Origin: a virus
Length of the DNA: 40,115 bases
Direction: 5' to 3' (one strand)
IMG/VR virus record: IMGVR_UViG_3300024302_000020
Coordinates: 1-40,115 of that record
Position 1 is the stretch's first letter. Each line of letters starts with the position of its first letter. A program made the position numbers and the translations under genes. The notes beneath the pieces are model-generated. The model worked only from the letters and a program-made list of their open reading frames with translations, searched no databases and was not told the DNA's origin. Shown here in pieces: positions 17,043 through 24,812 of this stretch.

Positions 17043-17290
17043 TGTACGAGCAACCGCCAGAGGAAACTACCGACACACTAAAAGGGTATTTTAGACGCTT
17101 TTTTGATGAGCTAGACAGGAGGATTAACGCAGCAAATGGCGTGGCCATCAGGCGAGAAGTACCACTTCGACCGAAGGCAGGAACTATATACTATTTAGTT
17201 GAAGACCTTAACAACGTAGCAACAGAGGGGTACTATGTTTGGATTAATGGTGCGTGGAAGCGGTTAACTCTGGAGGCGTTGGTCCCATGA
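17042..17290 (+). CDS. Small tail-region protein, 82 aa
   Basis: The start overlaps the gp10-like stop (TAATG). An N-terminal helix (TLKGYFRRFFDELDRRINAANG) is followed by a beta segment (GTIYYLVEDL, YYVWINGAWKRL). Small proteins with this layout often lie between tail hub and ejection genes in phages. No function is known. Its stop overlaps the next start (ATGA). Confidence 0.55.
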   Translation: MYEQPPEETTDTLKGYFRRFFDELDRRINAANGVAIRREVPLRPKAGTIYYLVEDLNNVATEGYYVWINGAWKRLTLEALVP

Positions 17291-17727
17291 CTATGACATG
17301 TAAATATGCGCTAGTGAAAGTACCCACCGAAAGAATAAGGTCAGCATGGCCAGATATACTGCCTTTCATTCAAAAAGTGGTTGATTGTGCGCCCGATGAA
17401 TTGACAGTAGAGGCAATTCTGAATAGAGTGCTTAGGAAAGAAGAGGATTTGATGACTGTCATATCACCGGATGGCGAGGTGGTAGCAGCTTTTACATTAT
17501 CAGTCAGGACGATGGACACAGGAAAAAGGCAATTATGCTTACCGGTCTTAGCAGCGGATGATTTTCACTTATGGATGGATGATGTATTTCCTCAATTAGG
17601 CCCGATAGCTGAAGCTTGCGGGTGCTATCAGGTACGAGCCATAGGCGCAAGACCAGGATTTTCAAAAGTCTTTGCTCGCTATAGGAAGATTGTAAACGTA
17701 CGACATGACATTAGTTTAGAGATATGA
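17287..17727 (+). CDS. GNAT-like phage protein
   Basis: The ATG at 17287 is preferred because it overlaps the previous stop (ATGA) and GGAGG lies 11 bases upstream. The 146-residue product has the pattern WPDILPFIQKVVD, DLMTVISPDGEVVAAFTLSV, KRQLCLPVLAADD and GCYQVRAIGARPGFSKV. This strand-helix order and the RPGFSKV block resemble N-acetyltransferase-like proteins found in podovirus tail regions. Catalysis is unproven, and a structural role for the fold is possible. Confidence 0.5.
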   Translation: MTMTCKYALVKVPTERIRSAWPDILPFIQKVVDCAPDELTVEAILNRVLRKEEDLMTVISPDGEVVAAFTLSVRTMDTGKRQLCLPVLAADDFHLWMDDVFPQLGPIAEACGCYQVRAIGARPGFSKVFARYRKIVNVRHDISLEI

Positions 17728-18587
17728 AAATAGGCATTTCAACATTCGGGGTCGCTGGCGATATATTACCTATGCTGGAGTATGGGCGCAGGGTTGAAGA
17801 AATGGGTCATGATGTTGAATATCTTATATTCGCACTAGATGACAAAGAGTATGGCAAGAATACTGTCAGACTTAACTTTAATGGCAACCGTTTTGCAATG
17901 CAAAATATAGACTGGATGTCACCGACCGCTTTAACAGCACTGTATCATGAATCAATTAGTGCTAATATGGGTCTTATAGCTAAGCACTGCTTTGATTTGA
18001 ATAGTCGATGTACTGATATAGTGAATTTTTATTTTTTACAGCCTATGCGGAATATATGCACTGGTAATTATACATCATTTAGCCTTAATCCTTCGATGGC
18101 GGGATGTAAAATTCCTGAGGTTGTTGCGCTGAATGCAGTAGGAAAATCTGACATTATTGCGGTTGACCCTATCTTTGGCGGGACGGGCTATTACTACTCA
18201 GAGAACAAAGCCCCATCAGTTGAAGTGCCTAAAGACGCGGTATTTATGGGTTTAGGCTCTCAACAGAAGTTTGTGAAAGATAGAGCATTAGCATTGTTTG
18301 ATATGATAGAGAAGAATATATCAAAGCCGTGCTTTATTCAGGGCCGTGATTTTGATTTTATTGATTATGATAGCGCATTTGAAAAGTGCAGTGTTATATT
18401 GCATCATGGCGGAGTTGGAACAACCCACCAGGCCACGCGATCAGGGACAAAACAGATTGTATTTCCGCTACAAGCAGACAATCTTTTTTGGGCAATGAAA
18501 GTTGAAGAGTTAGGACTAGGAATTAACGCGCATACGCTGGGTGTTGATAAAATAATTGAAGAAATAGAGGTAGTATCATGGGTTTAG
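17724..18587 (+). CDS. GT1-type (GT-B) glycosyltransferase
   Basis: This 287-residue protein resembles UDP-sugar glycosyltransferases of family GT1. The N-terminus MKIGISTFGVAGDILPMLEYGRRVEEMGHDVEYL is the typical acceptor-domain beginning. The C-terminal donor-binding block is SVILHHGGVGTTHQATRSGTKQ (about residues 223-243), followed by LQADNLFWAMKVEELGLG. It is shorter than usual family members (about 400), mainly in the acceptor domain, so the acceptor may be unusual. It is embedded among structural genes with overlaps on both sides. Modification of virion proteins or host surface glycans is inference. Confidence 0.75.
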   Translation: MKIGISTFGVAGDILPMLEYGRRVEEMGHDVEYLIFALDDKEYGKNTVRLNFNGNRFAMQNIDWMSPTALTALYHESISANMGLIAKHCFDLNSRCTDIVNFYFLQPMRNICTGNYTSFSLNPSMAGCKIPEVVALNAVGKSDIIAVDPIFGGTGYYYSENKAPSVEVPKDAVFMGLGSQQKFVKDRALALFDMIEKNISKPCFIQGRDFDFIDYDSAFEKCSVILHHGGVGTTHQATRSGTKQIVFPLQADNLFWAMKVEELGLGINAHTLGVDKIIEEIEVVSWV

Positions 18588-19513
18588 GTGGCGGTAATCA
18601 AAAAAGTTCAAGCTGGAATAAAAGCGAGTTTGATAGTTGGGCAAAACAGAATATTTCACCAGAGCAACAAAGCGCATTAAGCGACCTTTGGGACGCAGGA
18701 AGAAATTTTATAGGCCAAGATCAGTCGGGGATGAACGACTGGTTTAATAATAGATCAAGCATTGGCCAAGCTGAGTCGCAAGGCGCAGCTAATAATATGC
18801 GCCAAATGCAGGGACAAGCGCAAGGAGCATGGGGTAATCAATTACAAGGTGGCGCATATGCAGGGCAGAATATTGCGGGAGGGCTGGCTAAAAGCCTAGG
18901 TGAATCGTTGAATAACCCCAGTGCTATGCAAGATATTAATAGTATGATCATGGGGGGTTCTGGAAATAATTATGCTGATGCTATGAAATCCCAGTATATG
19001 CAGGACGCAGGACAAGCACAAGATCAGATGATGGGCAATATGGATGCTAGAGCAGCAGCAGCAGGGATGTCGGGCGGATCTATGCACGGTACTGCGATAG
19101 GCCGCGGCATGGAGGATATAAACAGAAATCTTCAGGGGGCGATGGCAAGGACTGGGTACGAAACATTTGATAAAGACTTGAACAGAAAGCTGGGTATTGC
19201 ACAACAAGCAGACCAAGGTACGCTTGCCAGACAAGGTATGATGATGAATATGTTGGGGCAGAAAAACCAGACGATGCAAAATGCAATCGGCCAAACTGGA
19301 AACATGCAGGGATACGCCCAAACTCCGTATAATATGCAGCAACAATATACGAATGATTATTCTCCCCACACTGCCGGGCAAAGACAGATGGACCAGCTCA
19401 GTTGGGCGAAGGGGTTAATCGGCCCTCAGCAAGTTCTTGATAGTAGTGGGTCAACCGGATCATCTGAAGGGTCGGGCCGAAGTAAAGGTATGAATTTCAA
19501 CGTGGGGAAATAA
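18578..19513 (+). CDS. Putative ejection (internal virion) protein 1
   Basis: This 311-residue protein is rich in Gly, Gln, Met, Ala and Asn, with almost no hydrophobic core, and is predicted helical with flexible linkers (MRQMQGQAQGAWGN, ARAAAAGMSGGS). Proteins of this composition, starting with Gly-rich residues, are typical of podovirus DNA-ejection proteins such as those in the P22 gp7/T7 gp14 position. It is the first of a run of similar proteins. The function is inferred from composition and order. Confidence 0.55.
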   Translation: MGLGGGNQKSSSWNKSEFDSWAKQNISPEQQSALSDLWDAGRNFIGQDQSGMNDWFNNRSSIGQAESQGAANNMRQMQGQAQGAWGNQLQGGAYAGQNIAGGLAKSLGESLNNPSAMQDINSMIMGGSGNNYADAMKSQYMQDAGQAQDQMMGNMDARAAAAGMSGGSMHGTAIGRGMEDINRNLQGAMARTGYETFDKDLNRKLGIAQQADQGTLARQGMMMNMLGQKNQTMQNAIGQTGNMQGYAQTPYNMQQQYTNDYSPHTAGQRQMDQLSWAKGLIGPQQVLDSSGSTGSSEGSGRSKGMNFNVGK

Positions 19514-19514
19514 A

Positions 19515-19829
19515 ATGGCAGGAATAACAGAGTTATTCAGTGGTATCGGTGGCGCAGGTAGTCTTGGTGGTGCAGCTAGTCTTGGCTCAGGAATTGATGG
19601 TATATCAGGTGCTGCAACTTCTGGAATGTCCGGGGTTGATAGTTCTGGGATAGGTGGCCTATTGGATTCAGATGAGTTCGGGGAATACCTGGGCAAGAAA
19701 ATGAATGCTAGAGCTGGGCAGCCTCAACAGAGTACAATGCAAGGGCAAGCCCAAGGGTACCAAGACATGTCTAATGGACAGCAAGGACTTCAGGGGTTAT
19801 TAAATCTTATGCAACAAGCGAGAAGATAA
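19515..19829 (+). CDS. Gly/Ser-rich small protein in ejection cluster
   Basis: The first 65 residues are almost entirely Gly, Ser, Ala and small hydrophobics (GIGGAGSLGGAASLGSG). The rest is Gln-rich and helical (MQGQAQGYQDMSNGQQGLQGLLNLMQQARR), echoing the C-terminal composition of the upstream gene. It is probably a small internal virion or ejection component. No motif is recognised. Confidence 0.5.
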   Translation: MAGITELFSGIGGAGSLGGAASLGSGIDGISGAATSGMSGVDSSGIGGLLDSDEFGEYLGKKMNARAGQPQQSTMQGQAQGYQDMSNGQQGLQGLLNLMQQARR

Positions 19830-19830
19830 T

Positions 19831-20283
19831 ATGGAATACGATCAGCTAGGTGGATTTTTTGCGTGGTGGTATCAGAAACGACCCTTTATGCCCCCGACTG
19901 TCGGTGAGGTGGTACAAGTAACAGATGTTTCTATGTCCTCAATCGTTTACCGATCTGATGATTTTCAAGTTCAGTATGTGACATATTCACCAAATTCTAT
20001 CGTAGCTACGCACAGGCATGCGAATGTAGATAATATTTTAGTCTATGGTTCTGGTGATGTTAATTTTAGACGCAACAATGAGCCACAATTGGTATGTAAT
20101 ACTCCCGGACAGGAGATTATACGGATAAAGCCTGAAGACTGGCATAGTGTAGAGTTTGGCCCTCGCGGTGGGGCTTTCTATTCAATCCAGCACTGGCTAG
20201 ATAGTAAACCCGGTTTTGTTTTGGACGACTGGGAATTTAAAAACAAAGAAGAAACTAGGAAGGCGCACCATGGGATTACTTGA
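19831..20283 (+). CDS. Cupin-fold protein
   Basis: This 150-residue protein carries a single cupin domain: ATHRHANVDNILVYGSGDVNF supplies motif 1 (HxH), and RIKPEDWHSVEFGPRGG supplies motif 2 (P-x-x-WH). These histidines could bind a metal. Standalone cupins often act on sugars or small acids, but the substrate cannot be inferred. Its position between ejection-type genes is odd for an enzyme, so a structural or particle-associated role is possible. The stop lies inside the next gene's 5' end. Confidence 0.65.
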   Translation: MEYDQLGGFFAWWYQKRPFMPPTVGEVVQVTDVSMSSIVYRSDDFQVQYVTYSPNSIVATHRHANVDNILVYGSGDVNFRRNNEPQLVCNTPGQEIIRIKPEDWHSVEFGPRGGAFYSIQHWLDSKPGFVLDDWEFKNKEETRKAHHGIT

Positions 20284-21319
20284 AGGGTACTTGAGAACGG
20301 TTAGTCCAAGCTATGCAGCACGTGAGAAAGAGCAGAGGGCGCAAGATAAAGAGTATGAGCGTGTCGATTACTTACAAGGTCTATTAGGTGAGGCAGATAC
20401 ACCAGAGCAGAATCTTGCCTCTGACGCGTTTACTATGGATGAGGCCGCACTTATGCAGCAAATGGATCAGACAGATCAGGTCTATCAGCAGGGCAAACAG
20501 GGGACTGGTCTTTTAGGCGGTCATTTATCACCTCAAGAAATTGCAATGAAATTCATGCAAGCACCAGGCGCAAATGCACAGACTCTGGGTCGTGAACAGA
20601 TGGGAAATATCCTGAATCCTAAAGCTGCTGGTGATTTGTATTCTAATTTTAAGCAGGACAAGGATGGCAAAACTTATGCTTACAATAAAAATACACATCG
20701 GATAGAAGAAATTCAGGGGGAAACTATACTCCAGAAAGAACATAGCCCGATGGTTACAATAGATAATAGTGACAAAAGCGATCCGAAGCCTGGCCCAGTG
20801 ACAGGGATGGTCGCTGTAAAAAATCCAGAAACTGGCGGATGGGAAATGCGAGTAGTCCCTAATGGCCCGCTAGATTTAGAGGGGCCTAATAATGTACGGC
20901 TAGAATCAAAAGACTATGCAAAGGATTTTACACCTATAAGAAGAATAAACTCAGGAATAAAGAGCCTTAAAAATACTGTTAACAAGTATGGTGTTACTCC
21001 AGTACCTGGGCAGCTTGGAAATTCACTTGCAGCACAGTCAACCGATATTATGATGTCGCTTAAAGAATATTATAATCTCGGTGTTTTATCTGGCCCAGAT
21101 GAAGTGTTAATGAAAAAGATAACATCAGACCCTACTTCTTTAAAAGCAGCACTTTTGGGTAAAGATGCTTATATTGCCCAGCTTGAAGAGGTAGAAGGAA
21201 TTATGAGAAGAGCTCATAGTTCTTTGGATGAGCAATATTCACACTCTAGGCAAGCAAAGAAACATATTGCAGAAAAGAAGGCATACTTAGAAAAGATTAC
21301 AGCGGATCTTGGGGAATAA
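20270..21319 (+). CDS. Putative ejection protein 2
   Basis: The ATG at 20270 is preferred, with AGGAAGG shortly upstream; this gives 349 residues and a 14-base overlap with the cupin gene. The protein is helical and charged, begins with MGLLEGYLRTVSPSYAAREKEQRAQDKEY, and ends with a long helix (KKHIAEKKAYLEKITADL). The central SDIMMSLKEYYNLGVLSGPDEVLM-like segment is seen in phage internal proteins that bind long helical partners. It probably belongs to the DNA-ejection set. Confidence 0.5.
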   Translation: MGLLEGYLRTVSPSYAAREKEQRAQDKEYERVDYLQGLLGEADTPEQNLASDAFTMDEAALMQQMDQTDQVYQQGKQGTGLLGGHLSPQEIAMKFMQAPGANAQTLGREQMGNILNPKAAGDLYSNFKQDKDGKTYAYNKNTHRIEEIQGETILQKEHSPMVTIDNSDKSDPKPGPVTGMVAVKNPETGGWEMRVVPNGPLDLEGPNNVRLESKDYAKDFTPIRRINSGIKSLKNTVNKYGVTPVPGQLGNSLAAQSTDIMMSLKEYYNLGVLSGPDEVLMKKITSDPTSLKAALLGKDAYIAQLEEVEGIMRRAHSSLDEQYSHSRQAKKHIAEKKAYLEKITADLGE

Positions 21320-21320
21320 T

Positions 21321-23321
21321 ATGGCTACTTTGGACGAGCAAATAGCAGAAGTAGAGGCTAAGCTAAGAGCAAAAAATGGTGGTGCAGCCGTACATCGTGA
21401 GGAAATAAATAAAGGTACATTGGATGAGCAAATAGCAGAAGTAGAGGCCAAGCTACTAGAAAAAAATGGTGGTACAGTAAAAAATACGCCTTCTGATGTC
21501 ATTGGCGATAACTTAGGGTTTATCGGGCAGAATATGAGGTCTGTCATTGAAGGTGTTTCTGCTGCGCCAGGTGGTATATATAATGCTGTAGGAATGATTG
21601 GTGAAATACCAAAATTAATCAGCCCTAAGCCAACATGGAATCCTGACACAATCGATACTAGGCAATATGGATCTCAATTTGCAGATACACTAGGACTCCC
21701 AAAGCCTACATCACCAGCGGCTAAAATATATCATGAGACATTATCAGGGATTTCAGAAGCTGCCGTGCCTATGGGTCTTGTAGGCTTATTAAATAAGGCT
21801 AAAGGAGCGACCAAAGGTGGTGAGGTACTAAGTAAAATAGTGGGAAGCGATGAGGTGGCATCGACTATTGCTAGTGTTGCAGCAGGATCAGGAGCAGCCG
21901 AAGTAGCAAGGCAAGGCGGAGCATCAGAGATGGAGCAGATTCTGTATCCATTGCTCGCTGGTACATCTGCTGGAGCGAGTATCCCGATGGCTAGAGCAGC
22001 AGCATCAGGAACCAGTAGATTGATTGCTCCGATGCTAGGAAAGGGAAGCGAAGGGATTGCTGGAAGATTACTAAATAGAAATGCAGGGCCAAGCTCTCTG
22101 GAGATGCTAGAAAAAGGAAACTTGCCAGGTCTTACAGCAGAAATACCAAACTTTAATCCAACATCGACACAGATAACGGGTGATCCTTGGCTGGCTGGTA
22201 TATCTAGAGCCGGTGAAAATAGCAACTTCGATCCAGGGAGCATTTTAAATAGTCGAGCTAACAATGCTGCTGCAATTAAGAAATACACAGAAAATGCAAC
22301 AGGTACGCCAGAATCAAGACAGGAAATCCTTGATGTTGTTGGGCTATTAAGCCAGGAAATGACAAACCCTATGCGACAGCGGAATAATCCAGTTAATATT
22401 GATAATGTATATTCTTCTATTAATAGCGCAATAAAAAAACACAAAGGAAACACAGGAATCGTTACAGGTCTTGAGCGAGTAAAAAAGAATTTACCTGACA
22501 CAGTAAAGTCCAACTCATCTGAAATAGACCTACTGACCCTGACTCGTAACAATAAGCAATCAGAACTAGGATTCAATGAAGTTTTAAATGCTAAACAGAA
22601 TATTGATGAGATGTTGCGTACGCCAAAAGCTCTGGCAGACAAAAAAACAATGTCTGTACAGAAGGCAGGAAACGCACTTAAAGGAGTGAAAACGCAACTT
22701 AACAAGTCTTTATCAGATGCTGAGCCAGAGTATATGGATACGGTGACTGACCAAGCCGTGGCACTAAAAGAATATGATCAGTTGGTGGCTGCTGATAATC
22801 TGGTGACAAGAGCTACAGGGACATCACCCTTAATATCTAATGCTGGTGGAGTACAGAATGAAGTTTTCCCGCTTCAATCGAATTCAATGCAAAGGTTTTT
22901 AACCAATAAAAAAATGCTATCTAGCATGAATGATGGACAGATTGATATATTAGAAAATGCTAGGAAAGCATCCGCATCACAAGCAAGAAACAATGCGGGT
23001 AGAGCAACAGGATCAAATACCGCTCAAAACCTGCAAATGTCGCAGCTAATTAAGGATGATATTGCAAATACATTGGCTGGGAGTAACGACCCTGGTTTTA
23101 TTGCTAAAGGGCTGAGTAATATAGTTGATAGAGCATCGAAGTATATATCAACTGGGAATAATGAGCAGATTTATCAGCTATTGATTGATGCCGACCTAGA
23201 CCCCGCACTCGCTGCTAGGCTAATGAGAGAGCATGCTTTAGGAGGTAAAAGCACGATGACTAGGACGACAACAGGTGGCGCAAGGGGGGCGTTATACTCG
23301 CAAGATCCTAGGGGCTATTAA
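21321..23321 (+). CDS. Large putative ejection protein with N-terminal tandem repeat
   Basis: From the ATG at 21321 (GGGGA upstream) this encodes 666 residues, the largest of the ejection-type set. Two 30-residue coiled-coil units (TLDEQIAEVEAKL...KNGG) stand at the N-terminus, with DNA period 90 (21331 and 21421). Residues 145-220 are Ala/Gly-rich and could cross a membrane (ASVAAGSGAAEVARQ). The rest is helical. Large Ala-rich helical proteins at the end of the structural cluster commonly extend the tail channel during DNA entry. Its stop overlaps the convergent gene at 23318. Confidence 0.6.
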   Translation: MATLDEQIAEVEAKLRAKNGGAAVHREEINKGTLDEQIAEVEAKLLEKNGGTVKNTPSDVIGDNLGFIGQNMRSVIEGVSAAPGGIYNAVGMIGEIPKLISPKPTWNPDTIDTRQYGSQFADTLGLPKPTSPAAKIYHETLSGISEAAVPMGLVGLLNKAKGATKGGEVLSKIVGSDEVASTIASVAAGSGAAEVARQGGASEMEQILYPLLAGTSAGASIPMARAAASGTSRLIAPMLGKGSEGIAGRLLNRNAGPSSLEMLEKGNLPGLTAEIPNFNPTSTQITGDPWLAGISRAGENSNFDPGSILNSRANNAAAIKKYTENATGTPESRQEILDVVGLLSQEMTNPMRQRNNPVNIDNVYSSINSAIKKHKGNTGIVTGLERVKKNLPDTVKSNSSEIDLLTLTRNNKQSELGFNEVLNAKQNIDEMLRTPKALADKKTMSVQKAGNALKGVKTQLNKSLSDAEPEYMDTVTDQAVALKEYDQLVAADNLVTRATGTSPLISNAGGVQNEVFPLQSNSMQRFLTNKKMLSSMNDGQIDILENARKASASQARNNAGRATGSNTAQNLQMSQLIKDDIANTLAGSNDPGFIAKGLSNIVDRASKYISTGNNEQIYQLLIDADLDPALAARLMREHALGGKSTMTRTTTGGARGALYSQDPRGY

Positions 23322-23476
23322 TATTTTTGCCATTTACGCTTTTCTGAAATATTCTCTATAAACGATAGTTTTAAGTGCCGCATCTCTTTTTTAATTATGA
23401 GTGGATTAATACCTCGATCCACCAAATAATTCAATCGGGCGTTAGACGCGATGGCCTTCTGCTGTTTCGCACTCAT
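23318..23476 (-). CDS. Small protein, 52 aa, end of minus-strand operon
   Basis: Reading the minus strand, the ATG at 23476 overlaps the upstream gene's stop (ATGA) and encodes MSAKQQKAIASNARLNYLVD through EKRKWQKY. The product is basic and helical. The stop codon overlaps the stop of the plus-strand ejection protein, so no terminator separates the convergent units. No family is recognised; the ATGA coupling supports it as a gene. Confidence 0.5.
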   Translation of the reverse strand: MSAKQQKAIASNARLNYLVDRGINPLIIKKEMRHLKLSFIENISEKRKWQKY

Positions 23477-23658
23477 TTATCCATCCTTTTCTCAAATGCG
23501 GAGGTTGTGCGTAATTCCTGCTCAAGAATTGCGCTTAAACCATCCTCATCCATATATTTTAAATAATTAGAAATTATAGAATTCCTGGACTCCTTTGATA
23601 TTTTTCTGCGTTTTAACAATTTGTCTAATACGTGTCGGAAATCTGTTTCTGAACCCAT
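23473..23658 (-). CDS. Small hypothetical protein, 61 aa
   Basis: The start at 23658 is preferred because AGGAGG lies 6 bases before it. Upstream in-frame codons up to 23745 fall within the preceding gene. The product (MGSETDFRHVLDKLLKRRKI to AFEKRMDK) is charged and helical, with no recognised domain. Its ribosome site is shared with the end of the RHH-like gene, and its stop overlaps the next start. Confidence 0.55.
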   Translation of the reverse strand: MGSETDFRHVLDKLLKRRKISKESRNSIISNYLKYMDEDGLSAILEQELRTTSAFEKRMDK

Positions 23659-23659
23659 G

Positions 23660-23815
23660 TCAGCCTCCTTTATTTTCAACCGCTTCCAACGCGGTCTTGA
23701 TAGCATTAGCAATGAAAGCATTGGCTCGTATATCCTGAGTTGCACAATGGATATTAACCTTGATCATTAATTGCTTACTAATAGCAACCTGTCTTGTTTC
23801 AACTTTATCTTTCAT
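23660..23815 (-). CDS. Ribbon-helix-helix-like small DNA-binding protein
   Basis: This 51-residue protein reads MKDKVETRQVAISKQLMIKV to ALEAVENKGG. A short strand (RQVAISKQLM) is followed by two helices with NAFIANAIKTALEAVE at the second, the layout of Arc/CopG-type repressors, which dimerise through the strand. It lies two bases downstream of the 125-aa gene and one base before the next start. A regulatory role is inferred from fold and size. Confidence 0.5.
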   Translation of the reverse strand: MKDKVETRQVAISKQLMIKVNIHCATQDIRANAFIANAIKTALEAVENKGG

Positions 23816-23817
23816 TT

Positions 23818-24195
23818 TTATTCGCTCCATTCGATTAAAATTGTATCAATATAATCATCGCCATCATACGCGACCCCTTTTGCTTCATGCTTACTTACGT
23901 GTACACCACCGATTTTTACCTGGCCGTATTTGTCTTTGTACACGTTAGCCCAACGCGAATGCGTTTCTATACTTATCATAAGGTCCAGACCAGATTCTTC
24001 ATCGCCTTCTAGATATGAACCATCAGCGCAATGTCGTGTTACCCTGCCTTTACTATCAACTACCACAATAGGCTGCTCATTTTTATTCGCATATTCTAGA
24101 TGAACAAAATCTGCAACACTAACTAATCCACCTCGATCCCTAAAAGTGACACGATCTGGCTGATCCAGCGCAATATCTAAATTAAATTCTTTCAT
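23818..24195 (-). CDS. Hypothetical phage protein, 125 aa
   Basis: A predicted mostly beta protein with VTFRDRGGLVSVADFVHL, IVVVDSKGRVTRHCADGSY and a C-terminal acidic IDTILIEWSE. GAGGAG lies 7 bases before the ATG, and a promoter-like sequence is found at 24230-24258, so this gene likely leads the terminal minus-strand unit. No family is recognised. Confidence 0.6.
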   Translation of the reverse strand: MKEFNLDIALDQPDRVTFRDRGGLVSVADFVHLEYANKNEQPIVVVDSKGRVTRHCADGSYLEGDEESGLDLMISIETHSRWANVYKDKYGQVKIGGVHVSKHEAKGVAYDGDDYIDTILIEWSE

Positions 24196-24229
24196 CTTCT
24201 TACTCCTCTGTTTTTATTAATGAACCTAT

Positions 24230-24258
24230 ATAATAAATTAATACTTATAAAAAGTAAA
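24230..24258 (-). promoter_or_regulatory. Predicted promoter for the 23318-24195 unit
   Basis: On the minus strand, TTTACT (24258-24253) is followed after 17 bases by TATTAT (24235-24230). The same TTTACT plus T-rich spacer recurs at two other predicted promoters (29869-29896 and 32467-32494), which supports it as a phage promoter class or operator. Confidence 0.5.
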
Positions 24259-24261
24259 GAA

Positions 24262-24612
24262 TTATTTTTTATTTAATGATAATATTTGTTCTTTTGCTGC
24301 TTCAAAACCTTTACAGACTAGGACTGTATAACCCACATTTTTTAAATAAGAGACGATTGTTTTCTGATCTGGTGATAGTGATCCACCTTTTGTTCTTTTC
24401 ATCTCAACCCAAACTCTCCACTCAGGTATAAACAGATCAGGGATACCTTTCACTGTGCCTTCCACTTTTAATGCCATAGCCGTTGATTTACTCCGTTTTC
24501 CTCCATTGGGTATGGAATGGATTAAAACCCCTGGATGAGCGCGTCTGAACCATTGCACAAACATCGCTTGTTCCCAAGATTCTGTGGGTATTTTTTCTGG
24601 TTTTTTTATCAT
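24262..24612 (-). CDS. VRR-NUC domain nuclease
   Basis: This 116-residue protein spans a VRR-NUC domain, a PD-(D/E)xK superfamily nuclease. It shows the early helix (ESWEQAMFVQWF), HSIPNGGKRSKSTAMALKVEG, and the catalytic block GIPDLF followed by WVEMKR, in which D and E-x-K are the expected active-site residues. A final SPDQK and GYTVLVCKG complete the family pattern. Such phage enzymes likely resolve branched DNA during replication or recombination. It ends the helicase operon. Confidence 0.8.
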   Translation of the reverse strand: MIKKPEKIPTESWEQAMFVQWFRRAHPGVLIHSIPNGGKRSKSTAMALKVEGTVKGIPDLFIPEWRVWVEMKRTKGGSLSPDQKTIVSYLKNVGYTVLVCKGFEAAKEQILSLNKK

Positions 24613-24620
24613 AATTTCTC

Positions 24621-24812
24621 CTAAAATGGTATGTCATCAAAATAGCTCTGGCAAGAATTCACCGTTGCTGCAAATCCTTCGGGTGGTGTGGATTTAAAAT
24701 GCGTACAGAATGAATCGTCCTTTTCGAAATAAGAACAAGTATGACAGCACTTAGGCATCCGTACTGATAGTGAATCCCAATATTTTGTGACAAAATCTGG
24801 TTCTTTATACAT
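24621..24812 (-). CDS. Small Cys-rich protein, 63 aa
   Basis: The product has PKCCHTCSYFEKDDSFCTHFKS and a later NSCQSYF, giving a CxxC-type metal knuckle with a C-terminal Cys. Similar small zinc proteins are common in phage replication clusters. The start overlaps the helicase stop by 8 bases, and the stop lies 8 bases before the VRR-NUC start. Confidence 0.6.
   Translation of the reverse strand: MYKEPDFVTKYWDSLSVRMPKCCHTCSYFEKDDSFCTHFKSTPPEGFAATVNSCQSYFDDIPF

Noticed and set aside
18896-19381. Minus-strand reading frame of 161 codons opposite the first ejection protein
   Set aside because: His/Ser/Ile-rich composition typical of the reverse of a Gln/Met/Gly-rich gene; no ribosome site or motif.
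21731-22705. Long minus-strand reading frame (324 codons) antisense to the large ejection protein
   Set aside because: It has Ser/Leu/Pro-rich composition with no domain and lies opposite a strongly supported gene with good ribosome site; it is a shadow frame.
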